A stretch of DNA of 42,664 bases, taken from NCBI GenBank assembly GCA_003132145.1, contig PKWU01000008.1, forward strand, positions 1-42,664, read 5' to 3'. Shown here piece by piece: positions 1 to 9,123 of the stretch (within the stretch, counting starts at the first letter, position 1; every line of letters begins with the position of its first letter). The position numbers and the translations under genes were made by a program. This DNA is from Granulicella sp. (GTDB taxonomy: Bacteria; Acidobacteriota; Terriglobia; Terriglobales; Acidobacteriaceae). Under the pieces are notes generated by a model. It had not been told where the DNA came from. It made no database searches and saw only the letters and a program-made list of their open reading frames with translations.

Positions 1-106
1 TATATGTCGATACGGCCTAGTATAGGTGTGCGATCCCCCTGGCAGTAGACTGTAAACATCATCTCTGCTAACTGAGAACTTGCAACCTGCAACTCACAAC
101 TGTCTT

Positions 107-1876
107 ATGAAGATCGCTCTTGCCCAGATCAACCCGACCGTTGGGGACTTTGCCGGAAATGCGCGGCTGATTCTCGACTTCGCCGCGCGTGCCGGAGAGT
201 CTGGCGCGGACCTGGCGGTATTTCCTGAGCTCTGCGTCTGCGGATACCCTCCGGCCGACCTGCTGGAGAAGAGGTCCTTTCTCGACCGCTCGCGCGAGAC
301 GCTGGATGAGATTGCAACCCACACCGCCAATGGCCCGGCGATTCTGTGCGGCGCCGCCCTGTCCGCCGGCCCGGTCGATGGCAGCCGCTGCGAAGGGAAG
401 CACGCGCGCAATGTTGCCGCGCTGCTCTCTGGCGGTCGGGTCAGCTTCGTGCAGCACAAGATGTTGCTTCCCTTTTACGACATCTTCGACGAGCAGCGCT
501 ACTTTGAACCTGCCGCGGAGCAGACCCTGACCTTGCTGAACGGGCAGCCGCTGGCCATCACCATCTGCGAAGACGCGTGGAACGATAAGGGCTTCTGGGA
601 GCGCCGTCTCTACCCGATAGACCCGGTCGACGAACTGATGCGGCAGTGGCGGGCGCTGCCCGATCCGCTGGCCGTACACCCGCGCCTGGTGCTGAACATC
701 TCGGCCTCGCCCTTCTGGTGCGGCAAGCCGCTGTTGCGGCGCAAGATGCTCTCCGTGCTGGCGCGCCGGCACAATGCGATAGTGGCGATGGTCAACCAGG
801 TGGGGGGAAACGACTCGCTGGTCTTCGACGGATCGTCGATTGCGATTGCGCCCAATGGCGAGGTTGTGGCGCAGGCCGCATCCTTCCGCGAAGACCTGAT
901 CGTCTTCGATACAGGAGAATTGCAGTCGATGGCGACGAACTTGACTCAAACTAAATCCGCATCCCAAACTGAATCTGCATCTGCTGTCGTTTCCACCTCA
1001 CAGTCCTGCGACGCCGGCGAACCCGCAGACACGTGGAACGCTCTTGTTCTGGGGACGCGCGACTATGTGCGGAAGTGCGGATTCTCGAAGGCGCTGGTGG
1101 GACTGTCGGGCGGCATCGACTCGGCGTTGGTGGCGGCCATCGCGGTGGAGGCGCTGGGCGCGGAGAATGTGCTGGGCGTGGGAATGCCCAGCGAGTTCTC
1201 CTCGGCAGGCTCGATCGACGACGCTCGCGCGCTGACGGTGAACCTTGGCATCCGCTACGAGCTGGTTGCGATTCACGATGTGTTTGCGCAATATCAGAGC
1301 ACGCTGGAGCCGCTGTTCGCGGGGACGCCCTTTGGACTGGCGGAGGAGAACCTGCAGTCGCGCATCCGCGGCGGGCTGCTGATGGCGCTGTCGAACAAGC
1401 GCGGCGCGCTGGTGCTGACCACCGGCAACAAGAGCGAGATGTCCACCGGCTACTGCACACTCTACGGAGACATGGTGGGCGCGCTGGCGGTGATTGGCGA
1501 CGTCTTGAAGACGCGGGTCTATGCGCTGAGCCGCTACGCCAACCGCGAGCGCGAGGTGATTCCGCGAGCAACGATCGAGAAGCCGCCCTCGGCGGAGCTG
1601 CGTCCCGGCCAGCGCGACACCGACTCGCTGCCGCCGTACGAGGTCCTCGACCCAATTCTGGAGGCCTATGTGGAGCGCTACGCCTCCGCCGAGCAGATCG
1701 TCGAAGAGATGAAAACCGCCGGCCACCCGGTGGATCTCACACTCGTCCGCCGCGTTCTTCAGCTGGTGGAGCGCAGCGAGTACAAGCGCCAGCAGGCTGC
1801 GCCGGTGCTCAAGGTGACGCCAAAGTCGTTCGGCAGCGGGCGGCGCTTTCCCATCGCCGTGAAGGTCGAACTATAA
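107..1876 (+). CDS. nadE: Glutamine-dependent NAD+ synthetase
   Basis: Makes NAD+ from deamido-NAD+, ATP and glutamine in the cytoplasm, the last step of NAD synthesis. The 589-aa protein has two domains. An N-terminal nitrilase-type glutaminase (about 1-270) shows the Glu of FPELCVCGYPP, the Lys of QHKMLLPFYD and the nucleophilic Cys of ITICEDAW. A C-terminal synthetase domain has the ATP-binding SGGIDSALVA loop near residue 346. This is the length of bacterial two-domain NadE proteins. The ATG at 107 is chosen because family members begin at MKIALAQINP; an in-frame TTG at 80 would add nine residues encoded by low-complexity AACT/GCAA repeats. Residues about 280-310 form a Ser/Thr/Gln-rich linker. 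No strong ribosome site is seen. It appears to be a single-gene unit. Confidence 0.95.
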   Translation: MKIALAQINPTVGDFAGNARLILDFAARAGESGADLAVFPELCVCGYPPADLLEKRSFLDRSRETLDEIATHTANGPAILCGAALSAGPVDGSRCEGKHARNVAALLSGGRVSFVQHKMLLPFYDIFDEQRYFEPAAEQTLTLLNGQPLAITICEDAWNDKGFWERRLYPIDPVDELMRQWRALPDPLAVHPRLVLNISASPFWCGKPLLRRKMLSVLARRHNAIVAMVNQVGGNDSLVFDGSSIAIAPNGEVVAQAASFREDLIVFDTGELQSMATNLTQTKSASQTESASAVVSTSQSCDAGEPADTWNALVLGTRDYVRKCGFSKALVGLSGGIDSALVAAIAVEALGAENVLGVGMPSEFSSAGSIDDARALTVNLGIRYELVAIHDVFAQYQSTLEPLFAGTPFGLAEENLQSRIRGGLLMALSNKRGALVLTTGNKSEMSTGYCTLYGDMVGALAVIGDVLKTRVYALSRYANREREVIPRATIEKPPSAELRPGQRDTDSLPPYEVLDPILEAYVERYASAEQIVEEMKTAGHPVDLTLVRRVLQLVERSEYKRQQAAPVLKVTPKSFGSGRRFPIAVKVEL

Positions 1877-2002
1877 CCCCCGCAGGGGAAGCGCAGTCAA
1901 AGAAGAACCGGACGAGGCGTGCATTGCAACCTACGGGCTGTTCCCGGTAGAATTAACAGGAACCGCGCAAAGAACATGCTATTGCAGAGGAAGGAAACCA
2001 CA

Positions 2003-3106
2003 TTGAAGAGCACCGATTCAGCTATGCAGTCAGTTTCGGGATGGGTCCCGGCAGTAGCGCTCGCCATCACCCTGAGCATGGGAACAGCTGTCGCATTTGC
2101 CCAAGCCCCAGCGCAACAGGCCCCAGCGACCACGCCCTCCGCTCCCGCAGCGAAGGCGCCGTATCTTGCTCCGCCCCCCGTGCCCGTCGTGCCCGCCGAT
2201 CCGCTGCCTCCGGCCAATCCGAAGGCCTTTACCGCTGCATCGCCCACGGTCGAGACTGTGAACTCCTTTCTCAACCAGGTATGGGGTTTTGATACCAAGC
2301 GGGTGTGGCGCGTGATGGCTATCGAGCCGACGGTCGCGCCCAACGTCTCCAAGGTGCTGGTCTACATTACGACCAAGGACCCGGACGCAAAGCCCCAGGC
2401 CGCTGTCTTCTTCGTCACGCCGGACGGCAATCACATCATTCAGGGTTCCAGCATCATTTACTTCAGCGCAACTCCCTTTGCCGTCACTCGCGATCTGCTG
2501 AAAGCAAAGGCCACTGGAGCTGCTCGCGGCGCTGCCAGCAAGGACCTAATGCTGGTGGAGTTCTCCGATCTGCAGTGCCCGTCCTGCAAGGTGGCCCAGG
2601 CCACGATGGACCAGATCGTCAAGGACTTTCCCGCCGCGCGCGTGGTCTTCCAGCAACTCCCGCTGGTAGACAAGCATCCCTCGGCCTTCAAGGCCGCGGC
2701 CTATGGCGTCTGCGTCCAGAAGCAGTCGGACGAGGCCTTCTTCAAGTACGCGGCGGGCGTCTTCGGGACGCAGGAAGCGCTGACTCCAGCCACGGATGAT
2801 ACGCTGCTGAGGGCTGCCGTCCAGCGTGCCGGACTCGATAGCGTGGCCGTCTCCGCCTGCGCAAATACGCAGGCCACCAAGGATGCCATCAACGCAGGCA
2901 TCAAACTGGCCAATGACGCGGGGATCACGGTGACTCCGTCGCTGGTGATCAACGGTCGCGTGATTCCCCTGAACACTCCCTACGACACGATCAAGCAGAT
3001 CATCGTCTACCAGGCCAAGCTGGATGGAGTCGCCACCGGGGCCGCGGCCGATATTCTGGCTCCTGCGCCACCCGCGCCGCCCTCGCTGAACGGCCTTCCC
3101 AAGTAG
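2003..3106 (+). CDS. Secreted DsbA-like thiol:disulfide oxidoreductase
   Basis: A 367-aa exported thioredoxin-fold protein. An N-terminal signal peptide is followed by an Ala/Pro-rich linker and a roughly 90-aa domain (about 55-150) that may be a DsbC/DsbG-like dimerisation module. The DsbA domain carries the redox motif CPSC (C192/C195) after FSDLQ and ends with a cis-Pro loop, ITVTPSLVING. It probably oxidises or isomerises cysteines in the periplasm; the direction cannot be read from sequence. The TTG at 2003 is preferred because GAGGAAGG lies eight bases upstream. In-frame alternatives are GTG 1919, ATG 1976 and ATG 2024. It ends in a Pro-rich tail. The fold assignment is firm and the substrate unknown. 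Confidence 0.82.
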   Translation: MKSTDSAMQSVSGWVPAVALAITLSMGTAVAFAQAPAQQAPATTPSAPAAKAPYLAPPPVPVVPADPLPPANPKAFTAASPTVETVNSFLNQVWGFDTKRVWRVMAIEPTVAPNVSKVLVYITTKDPDAKPQAAVFFVTPDGNHIIQGSSIIYFSATPFAVTRDLLKAKATGAARGAASKDLMLVEFSDLQCPSCKVAQATMDQIVKDFPAARVVFQQLPLVDKHPSAFKAAAYGVCVQKQSDEAFFKYAAGVFGTQEALTPATDDTLLRAAVQRAGLDSVAVSACANTQATKDAINAGIKLANDAGITVTPSLVINGRVIPLNTPYDTIKQIIVYQAKLDGVATGAAADILAPAPPAPPSLNGLPK

Positions 3107-3156
3107 ACGCGACGCTGCACTCTGCCAACGCGATCACGAACCGCATCCGCCTGCGA

Positions 3157-3182
3157 GCCGCTCACGGAAGATTGTGAGCGGC
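3157..3182 (+). terminator. Hairpin after the DsbA-like gene, possible terminator
   Basis: A perfect 9-bp stem, GCCGCTCAC paired with GTGAGCGGC around an 8-nt loop, lies 50 bases after the stop codon. No T-run follows, so a Rho-independent terminator is only possible. It could also be a regulatory hairpin for the next gene. Confidence 0.35.
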
Positions 3183-3326
3183 CAAGGGAGACGCGTGGAT
3201 TTGCGTAGCGGAATGGACGGGGGACCGCGGCATTGCGCGTGCGTGATATCCATCACTAAGTCATTTTGTATCTACATCGAAAGAGTTATAGGACGATTTC
3301 CGGCACGCGGCTAATCTGGGTGCATC

Positions 3327-5174
3327 ATGCGCGTTCTGAAATCAATTATGCTGTGGTTCTTTGCCATGCAGGCAATTCCATTGCTTCTGATGGCAGTTTT
3401 CTCACTGCTCAAGCCAAGGCATGCAACGCACGCCATCTCACTGGAAAGCCAAATCTTTACCTGCGCAGGTTTTCTAGTATTTTCTCTGCCATTTGTGATG
3501 GCGTGGTGGACCACCCGCAAACCGAGCGCGAATCGAAACGCATGGGCCATTCTTGCAAGCCTCATATTCATCGCAGAGGGCATCCTAATACTTTGGTTCA
3601 TGCATAAATTCCCCGCCTTATCGCATGGAGCCTCCGCCAGGGATGGGCTGTACTTTGCCGTCATTGGCGTGGCAGGAGTCGTTCTGTTCTCGCTGCGAGA
3701 GTCCGTGCCTGCGTCAGAGGTTGCGGCTGTAAAACGCACGCCTATCGCCGGCGACCGGACCCACCCATTGGTGTATCGCGCATTTACCGCGCTGTCGGTT
3801 GTATTGCAGATCGCGTGCATGGTTCTCTGCGGGCACTGGGCGCGTTCCCACGGCCTGCTGTACAGCGGGCGAATACCCTGGCTGGTTCTGTTCACCGTCG
3901 CCGTCCTTGCCACCGCGGTGCTGCATGAGTGCGGTCATGCGCTGATTGCGTGGGGCTTCCACATGAAGCTGCTGGGCTTCAACGCGGGGCCGGTGCAATG
4001 GCAGAAGCGCGAGGGCAGATGGAAGTTCAAGTTTGTGCCGGCGGGGTTCATCAACCTGGGCGGGTCGGTGCGCGTGGTCCCCACCGATGCGAGGCAGCCT
4101 CGCGTCCACGACCTGTGGATGATCGCCGCCGGTCCGCTCTCCAATATCTTCTTCGGGTCGGTCGCTCTCTACCTGTTGCTGTGCGCCCACTGGCCGTATT
4201 ACGAGCAGACGTGGAGGCTGATCGCCTATACGGCGTCGTTCTGCTACATCGCAGGCATCACAAACCTGCTGCCGTTCATGACCGAGGACGGCAGCTACTC
4301 CGATGGCGCGCGCATCCTGCAGATCCTTACCAACAGCCCGCTGGAGGACTACCACCGCACCATGAACAGCCTTGCCTCCACGCTGGTGACAGAACGGCGC
4401 TACAGGGACCTGGACATCGACGCGATCCAACGCGCGGCCAGTCAGTTCCCGGAGGAGCAGCGGGGGTTGTTCCTGCAACTCTGCGCTTCAAACTATTACC
4501 TGGACACCGGACGCATCCGCGAGGCGCGCTCCGCGCTGGACACCGCCGAGGCGATCTACAACAACAATTCCATCGATCTACCCGGTCCGCTGCATACACC
4601 CTTCGTCATCGGCCATGCGTATTTGAACCACAACGCCGCGGCCGCGCGCACCTGGTGGGAGCGGATGGAGGCCAAGAAGTTTGAGCGCAACAATGTCGAC
4701 TACTGGCTCGCGCAGACCGCGCTCTTCTGGATCGAAGGACGACAGAAAGAGGCCGAGGAATCATGGCGGAAGGCAGATGCAGCGGCGCAAAAGCTGCCGC
4801 AGATCGGCGGCGCTTACGAGTTCGACCGGATGCGCTGCGCCCTTCTGCGCACGGAACTCGATCACCCATCGACAGAGCCAGTCGTGCCGGTTGCGCCGGT
4901 CTTCCGCGTCGCCTCAACACCAGTCGCACCGGCTGCACCGGTCTTCCGAGAGGCACCAACTCCAGCCGTGCCGGTTGCCCCGTTCACCCCGTTTGCCCCA
5001 GTCTTCCGGGTTGCCCCAACGCCAGCCGCATCCGTTGCCCGGGACGTGCCATTCGCGCCGGTCGCACCATTCGCGCCGGTCGCCGCGGTGCTGCCAGCAA
5101 CTGCGGAAGACAATGCGCGTTTTGATCCGCTACAGTTCCTGCGAGCTGCCGCGATAGAGAATTTGCGCAGTTGA
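3327..5174 (+). CDS. Membrane-bound M50-family metalloprotease with TPR-like region and Pro/Ala-rich tail
   Basis: A 615-aa membrane protein. Several hydrophobic segments occupy about residues 1-200. The zinc motif HECGH (H200, E201, H204) sits in a membrane helix, followed by [11 protein letters not shown] and a later [19 protein letters not shown] region that supplies the third-ligand position of M50 proteases. Residues about 355-510 are helical and TPR-like (repeated A-x-x-x-W/Y pairs). The last ~100 residues repeat APVFR-x-A-P/S-T-P units. M50 enzymes cut substrates within or near membranes; this substrate is unknown. The start ATG at 3327 precedes a hydrophobic signal-like segment. The 220-bp upstream gap holds only the hairpin at 3157. 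The repeat tail is unusual for the family. Confidence 0.8.
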   Translation: MRVLKSIMLWFFAMQAIPLLLMAVFSLLKPRHATHAISLESQIFTCAGFLVFSLPFVMAWWTTRKPSANRNAWAILASLIFIAEGILILWFMHKFPALSHGASARDGLYFAVIGVAGVVLFSLRESVPASEVAAVKRTPIAGDRTHPLVYRAFTALSVVLQIACMVLCGHWARSHGLLYSGRIPWLVLFTVAVLATAVLHECGHALIAWGFHMKLLGFNAGPVQWQKREGRWKFKFVPAGFINLGGSVRVVPTDARQPRVHDLWMIAAGPLSNIFFGSVALYLLLCAHWPYYEQTWRLIAYTASFCYIAGITNLLPFMTEDGSYSDGARILQILTNSPLEDYHRTMNSLASTLVTERRYRDLDIDAIQRAASQFPEEQRGLFLQLCASNYYLDTGRIREARSALDTAEAIYNNNSIDLPGPLHTPFVIGHAYLNHNAAAARTWWERMEAKKFERNNVDYWLAQTALFWIEGRQKEAEESWRKADAAAQKLPQIGGAYEFDRMRCALLRTELDHPSTEPVVPVAPVFRVASTPVAPAAPVFREAPTPAVPVAPFTPFAPVFRVAPTPAASVARDVPFAPVAPFAPVAAVLPATAEDNARFDPLQFLRAAAIENLRS

Positions 5175-5398
5175 TCCGCCGTGGCGGGCAAGAAGGCAGC
5201 GCCGAAGGAACTATCGAGTTGCGTCAAGAATGTTCTTTCTTCCCTTCGACCTGAGTGGGATAGCTACCGCTTATGTGTGCATGCCCAGCTCTGCGCCGAG
5301 TGGCCGGAGTTCCGGCAGTTGATCTGTGAACTTACGCGCCCCGTGCTTGCGTCTCCACGTTAAGGAAGGTCTGCACAAGCGTTCGAGATTTCCCCGGC

Positions 5399-5457
5399 GG
5401 CTAAAGCCACGTTCAAAACAGGCGGTTTGCGGCGGGACTAAAGTCCCGCCCTTTCAA
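5399..5457 (+). repeat. Paired-hairpin dispersed repeat, copy 1
   Basis: Two hairpins with a CTAAAG core. The first is GGC-TAAA-GCC (5399-5408). The second is a perfect 9-bp stem, GGCGGGACT/AGTCCCGCC (5431-5450). They are separated by 22 bases and followed by the tail CTTTCAA. Three more copies with the same plan and orientation lie at 18206, 27307 and 28201. Confidence 0.8.
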
Positions 5458-5572
5458 AACGTGGACTTGCGCAGAGATTTCTTAGAGATTCCCTAAGCAG
5501 GTTGCTGCTGTTGGTGGGGCTGCGGGGCTTTCGCAGGACTGCTTCCATCGCTGTGCTGCTGAACACGGCTGC

Positions 5573-5598
5573 GCCGGGCATCCATTTGTGCGCCCGGC
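5573..5598 (+). other. Hairpin in the intergenic region
   Basis: Perfect 7-bp stem GCCGGGC/GCCCGGC with a 12-nt loop, about 190 bases before the pilin start. No T-run follows. Its role is unknown; it could be part of a leader or an end signal for read-through from upstream. Confidence 0.3.
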
Positions 5599-5787
5599 CT
5601 GTCTGTGCGCCTACTTCCCATTCCGGGACGGAATTCGCAAGGGAATAATGCGAGCCGGACCACGCGTCGAACTCATGCTTTTGCCATTTCATCCGATAGA
5701 AGAATCAGAGCTCGCATCAACTGAGAGTGGTTGGACGACACTCGCGGAATCGGGGCCTATATGCAGAACCTCAGGAGAAAAATCAAA

Positions 5788-5973
5788 ATGAAAAACATCA
5801 AGCATGTGTTTGCCTCCTTCGTGAAGGACGAGTCGGGCCAGGACCTGATCGAATACGCGTTGGTTGCGGGTTTGATCGGTCTGGGCGCGGTTATCGCCAT
5901 GACCGGACTCTCGGGCAAGATCAGCAACGCCTTCAACGCGGTTGGCAGCAGTCTGACCAACGCAATGGCATAA
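5788..5973 (+). CDS. flp: Flp-type pilin (class IVb prepilin)
   Basis: A 61-aa small prepilin, the structural subunit of the Tad/Flp pilus. A short basic leader is followed by ESGQDLIEYALVAGLIGLGA, the hallmark hydrophobic Flp motif with Glu and Tyr; the prepilin peptidase would cut just upstream of it. The ATG at 5788 is chosen because TCAGGAGA lies about nine bases upstream and the product then has normal Flp length; in-frame starts at 5731 and 5761 would make an overlong leader. The gene stands 173 bases before the prepilin peptidase, consistent with separately tuned high pilin expression. It is the first gene of the tad cluster. Confidence 0.93.
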   Translation: MKNIKHVFASFVKDESGQDLIEYALVAGLIGLGAVIAMTGLSGKISNAFNAVGSSLTNAMA

Positions 5974-6146
5974 CCAGCAATCAGTCTGTAGAAAGACTCG
6001 GAGACGGAGATTGCGAGCGGTGATGCGGCACGGATCGGCGTGTTGCCTCACCACTTACCACCAATATTGGTTTACGCCAGTGTGGGAGGGGTCTGTCTGT
6101 TCGCCGCGTCGCGACCTGGTTCGCATGACACGCACGGGTGTTTCCC

Positions 6147-6695
6147 ATGGATGTTCTCGATCAGCAACTGATGTTTCTTGGAGGCTCGTTGCTGTGCGCC
6201 GGCATAGGCTCCGTCACGGACGTCCGAGAGCGCAGGATTCCAAACTATGTGACCGGTCCGGCGATCGTCGCCGGCCTACTGCTGCACGCGATCAGCGGCG
6301 GCTGGCGAGGATTGGGAGGCGCGGCGCTTGCCGGAGCGATCGCCGGAGGCATCTTTCTTATCTTTTTTCTGGCCGGGGGCATGGGCGCGGGCGATGTCAA
6401 GCTGATGACGGCGGTGGGATGCTTTTCCGGGCTCTCCGCGCTGCCTCTGATAGTGATCTCCACGGCCATAGCGGGCGCGTTGTTTGCGCTGGCCATCGGC
6501 ATCTATAACCGGCGGTTGGGCGAGACGCTGCGCAACGTCGTCGATCTGCTCGATCATCACGGACGGCACGGTCTGCAGCCGCATCCGGAGCTGAGACTGA
6601 GCAACGCGCGCACGCTTCGCCTGCCCTTTGCGCTGCCTATTGCGGCTGGATGCCTGTACACACTCTGCAGCGTGGCGTGGGAGGCGCGTCCATGA
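6147..6695 (+). CDS. cpaA: Prepilin peptidase (TadV/CpaA, A24 family)
   Basis: An inner-membrane aspartic protease that removes the prepilin leader from Flp. The 182-aa protein is almost entirely membrane segments. The two catalytic aspartates are visible: D25 in GSVTDVRERRIPN and D83 in the GxGD-type motif GMGAGDVKLM. It has the short form typical of CpaA/TadV, without the N-methyltransferase domain of PilD. The start is uncertain: ATG 6147 is favoured, GTG 6138 is in frame, and neither has a strong ribosome site. The stop overlaps the next gene by ATGA, so translation is probably coupled. Confidence 0.9.
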   Translation: MDVLDQQLMFLGGSLLCAGIGSVTDVRERRIPNYVTGPAIVAGLLLHAISGGWRGLGGAALAGAIAGGIFLIFFLAGGMGAGDVKLMTAVGCFSGLSALPLIVISTAIAGALFALAIGIYNRRLGETLRNVVDLLDHHGRHGLQPHPELRLSNARTLRLPFALPIAAGCLYTLCSVAWEARP

Positions 6696-7537
6696 ACTCA
6701 AAGCGCATCCTGATCGCACTTACTCTCGCTCTGATCGTCTCCGGCCTGTGTACATGGCTTGTATCCAGAAAATTGACCGCGACGCCCACGGTGCAGAAGC
6801 ATCCGGAGGTCATGTACGCGGCGCCATCGCGTGCTCTGCAGGCGGGCGAAGTGCTGAAGGCCGAGGACATGGAGGTTGTGGCATGGCCGGGCAACGATCC
6901 CCTTGAAGGGGCGTTTTCGCAGACCGCCGAGGCGATTGGCCGCGAGGTCCTATTTCCGCTGGCCAAAGGGCAGCCCATTCTGGACAGCGACCTGTCTGCC
7001 GCAGGATCCGGCACCGGCCTGGCCAGCAAGATTCCGGACGGCATGCGCGCCATCGCGCTGCGCTCCGACGAGGTGGTTGGGGTCGCCGGATTTCTGGTTC
7101 CCGGCTCGCATCTCGACGTGCTGGTGACCTACCACTCGGAGATCTCGCCTGAGCCTGTGACGGCGACCGTATTACAGAACACCGTTGTGCTGGCCGCCGG
7201 GCACCAACTGGAACCCGACCCCACGGGCAAGACAGCGGACGTTACGGTGGTGACTCTGTTGCTGACTCCGGAGCAGGCGGAGCGCGCCGTTCTGGCAAGC
7301 ACTCAGGGCGCGATCCACTTTGTACTGCGCAACGGAGCGGACACAAGCCGTAGCGGAGACACACCGATGATGCTGTCGCAACTCACCGGTCAGGCGCCCG
7401 CCGCAGCGCACATCGTACCCCGTCCGGCTGCACCGGCAACTGCGGCAGCCCCGCGACAACACGAGATCGAAACCATTCTTGGCGGCACCGGCGATACGCA
7501 GCCGACAGGAACGCCGAATGGAGGAGCCAGACCATGA
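6692..7537 (+). CDS. cpaB: Flp pilus assembly protein CpaB/RcpC
   Basis: A 281-aa periplasmic protein anchored by one N-terminal membrane helix (about 5-25). An SAF domain follows (about 40-110; APSRALQAGEVLKAEDME), then an RcpC/CpaB beta-rich domain with GFLVPGSHLDVLVTY. In Tad systems this protein works with the secretin to gate the pilus channel. The C-terminus is Ala/Pro-rich and probably disordered. The start ATG at 6692 overlaps the cpaA stop (ATGA), and the stop overlaps cpaC in the same way. Confidence 0.9.
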   Translation: MNSKRILIALTLALIVSGLCTWLVSRKLTATPTVQKHPEVMYAAPSRALQAGEVLKAEDMEVVAWPGNDPLEGAFSQTAEAIGREVLFPLAKGQPILDSDLSAAGSGTGLASKIPDGMRAIALRSDEVVGVAGFLVPGSHLDVLVTYHSEISPEPVTATVLQNTVVLAAGHQLEPDPTGKTADVTVVTLLLTPEQAERAVLASTQGAIHFVLRNGADTSRSGDTPMMLSQLTGQAPAAAHIVPRPAAPATAAAPRQHEIETILGGTGDTQPTGTPNGGARP

Positions 7538-9123
7538 ACCTTCGCACCTCACAGACGGCCAAGCGGGGTCCAGCCAATCCGGATTCGATCCACATGGGAC
7601 GAGCCAAGCCGGACCTCGTCTGCGCGCTTGCGTTCCTGCTGCTGCTCGGCTTTGGTGCGTTGCATGGGGCCATCGCGCAGAGCCGCGCCCTTCCGATTAA
7701 GCTGCATGCCCAGACGCAGAATGCGGCATTTGTATCGCCTGCCATTCACTCCGCGGGCGCCAGCGATATGCTTCATATGACCGTGGGACGCTCTGTAATG
7801 CTAACCTCGGCCACGCCTCTGCGCCGCATCTACGTCGGCAACCCGGCGGTGCTACAGACCTACACCTCGGGAACCAGCGAGATCGTTCTTACCGCGAAGA
7901 CGGCGGGGGTCAGCAGCATGGTGTTGTGGGACGAGGCAGGCGGCCATCGCCTGTACACGGTCTCCGCGGACCTGGATCCCAATGCTCTGCGCGCCTCGTT
8001 CGATGCGGCATTTCCCGGCTCGTCCATCCACGTCGAGACCGGCGAAGGCAAGGTATTTCTTACCGGAACGGTTGCCACCGACGCTGCGTCCGACGCTGCA
8101 TTCAAGATGGCTTCGCTGTATACGAAGGACGTTGTCAACTCGCTGGTTGTGGTTCCCGTGCATGGCAAGCAGGTGCAGTTGAAGCTGCGCATTGTGGAGG
8201 TGGACCGCACCCGCCTGGACCAACTGGGCGTCAACCTCTTCGCGGGAGGCCGCACCGCCATTGGGACCTCAACCCAGCAGTTCAGCTCCACCGCTACCGG
8301 CAGCGGTTCGACGCTCTCCGTCAGCGATCCGCTCAACATTTTTCTATACAACTCCAAACTTAACGTCGGGCTCACGGTGCAGGACCTGGAACAGAAGCAG
8401 ATTCTGCAAGTGCTGGCCGAGCCGACACTGACCACGCTGAGCGGTCTGCCCGCGCGCTTCCTCTCCGGCGGCGAATTTCCATTTCCCGTGGTGCAGGGCG
8501 GGACCGGCAACACGACGGCGATCTCCATCGAGTTCCGTCCGTACGGCGTGAAGGTCGACTTCACGCCGACGGTCAATCCCGACGGCTCCATTCGCATCAA
8601 ACTCTCGCCCGAGGTGAGCACGCTGGACTATACCAACGCCGTCACCATCTCCGGGTTTACCATTCCCGCGCTCTCCACGCGGCAGACCGAGACCGAGGTG
8701 GAGATCCAGAATGGTCAGAGCTTCGTCGTCTCCGGCCTGCTGGACCACCGCACCACGGAGATCATGAGCAAGATGCCGGGGATTTCGAGCATACCGATTC
8801 TGGGTGATCTCTTCCGCTCGAAGAACTTCAACCACTCCGTGGTGGAACTGGTCATCATCGTCACCGCGACGGTGGTTGATCCTCTGACGCTGCCACCGCA
8901 GGCGGTGCCGGAGCAGCCGAAGATGTCGGTGCCCAACCTCGAACCCAACGCTTTTGACGGACGGGCGCACGACCTGCCCAAGGCCGGCATCTCCGCGTTA
9001 GCGCCGCAATCGCAACCGCCAGCGCAATCGGCGCCTCCAGCGCAAGCTCAGACGCAACCGCAACGCTCAGCGCAACCCCAAACGCAGCAACCTGCGCCCC
9101 AGGCGCGAACGGACCTTCCATGA
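7534..9123 (+). CDS. cpaC: Tad pilus outer-membrane secretin CpaC/RcpA
   Basis: A 529-aa secretin that forms the outer-membrane pore for the Flp pilus. An N-terminal signal region follows a ~25-residue polar extension; ATG 7594 would remove it. A pilus-assembly N-domain (about 70-145) is followed by a BON-like domain (about 145-215) and the secretin core with KLRIVEVDRTRLDQLGVN, FLSGGEFPFPV and SGLLDHRT (about 220-455). The last ~40 residues are Gln/Pro/Ala repeats and probably disordered. ATGA overlaps on both sides tie it to cpaB and cpaE. Confidence 0.93.
   Translation: MNLRTSQTAKRGPANPDSIHMGRAKPDLVCALAFLLLLGFGALHGAIAQSRALPIKLHAQTQNAAFVSPAIHSAGASDMLHMTVGRSVMLTSATPLRRIYVGNPAVLQTYTSGTSEIVLTAKTAGVSSMVLWDEAGGHRLYTVSADLDPNALRASFDAAFPGSSIHVETGEGKVFLTGTVATDAASDAAFKMASLYTKDVVNSLVVVPVHGKQVQLKLRIVEVDRTRLDQLGVNLFAGGRTAIGTSTQQFSSTATGSGSTLSVSDPLNIFLYNSKLNVGLTVQDLEQKQILQVLAEPTLTTLSGLPARFLSGGEFPFPVVQGGTGNTTAISIEFRPYGVKVDFTPTVNPDGSIRIKLSPEVSTLDYTNAVTISGFTIPALSTRQTETEVEIQNGQSFVVSGLLDHRTTEIMSKMPGISSIPILGDLFRSKNFNHSVVELVIIVTATVVDPLTLPPQAVPEQPKMSVPNLEPNAFDGRAHDLPKAGISALAPQSQPPAQSAPPAQAQTQPQRSAQPQTQQPAPQARTDLP

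Larger units (their letters stand above)
5175..5787. other. Intergenic stretch before the pilus operon
   Basis: About 610 bases without a convincing gene. A 60-codon frame from GTG 5181 has no recognisable domain and overlaps no ribosome site, so I do not call it. The stretch holds the paired-hairpin repeat at 5399-5457 and a GCCGGGC/GCCCGGC hairpin at 5573-5598. The promoter of the tad operon must lie here, but no clear -35/-10 pair could be fixed. Confidence 0.5.

Noticed and set aside
3170-3182. Lac-operator-like TTGTGAGCGG
   Set aside because: Only half of the operator is similar, and the match is explained by the hairpin stem; no LacI-type context.
4862-5227. Minus-strand open frame coding for collagen-like Gly-X-Y triplets
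   Set aside because: It is the antisense of the Pro/Ala repeat tail of the M50 protease; no ribosome site or signal peptide, and the sense gene is well supported.
5181-5363. Possible 60-aa gene after the M50 protease
   Set aside because: GTG start without a ribosome site, no recognisable domain, composition not convincing.
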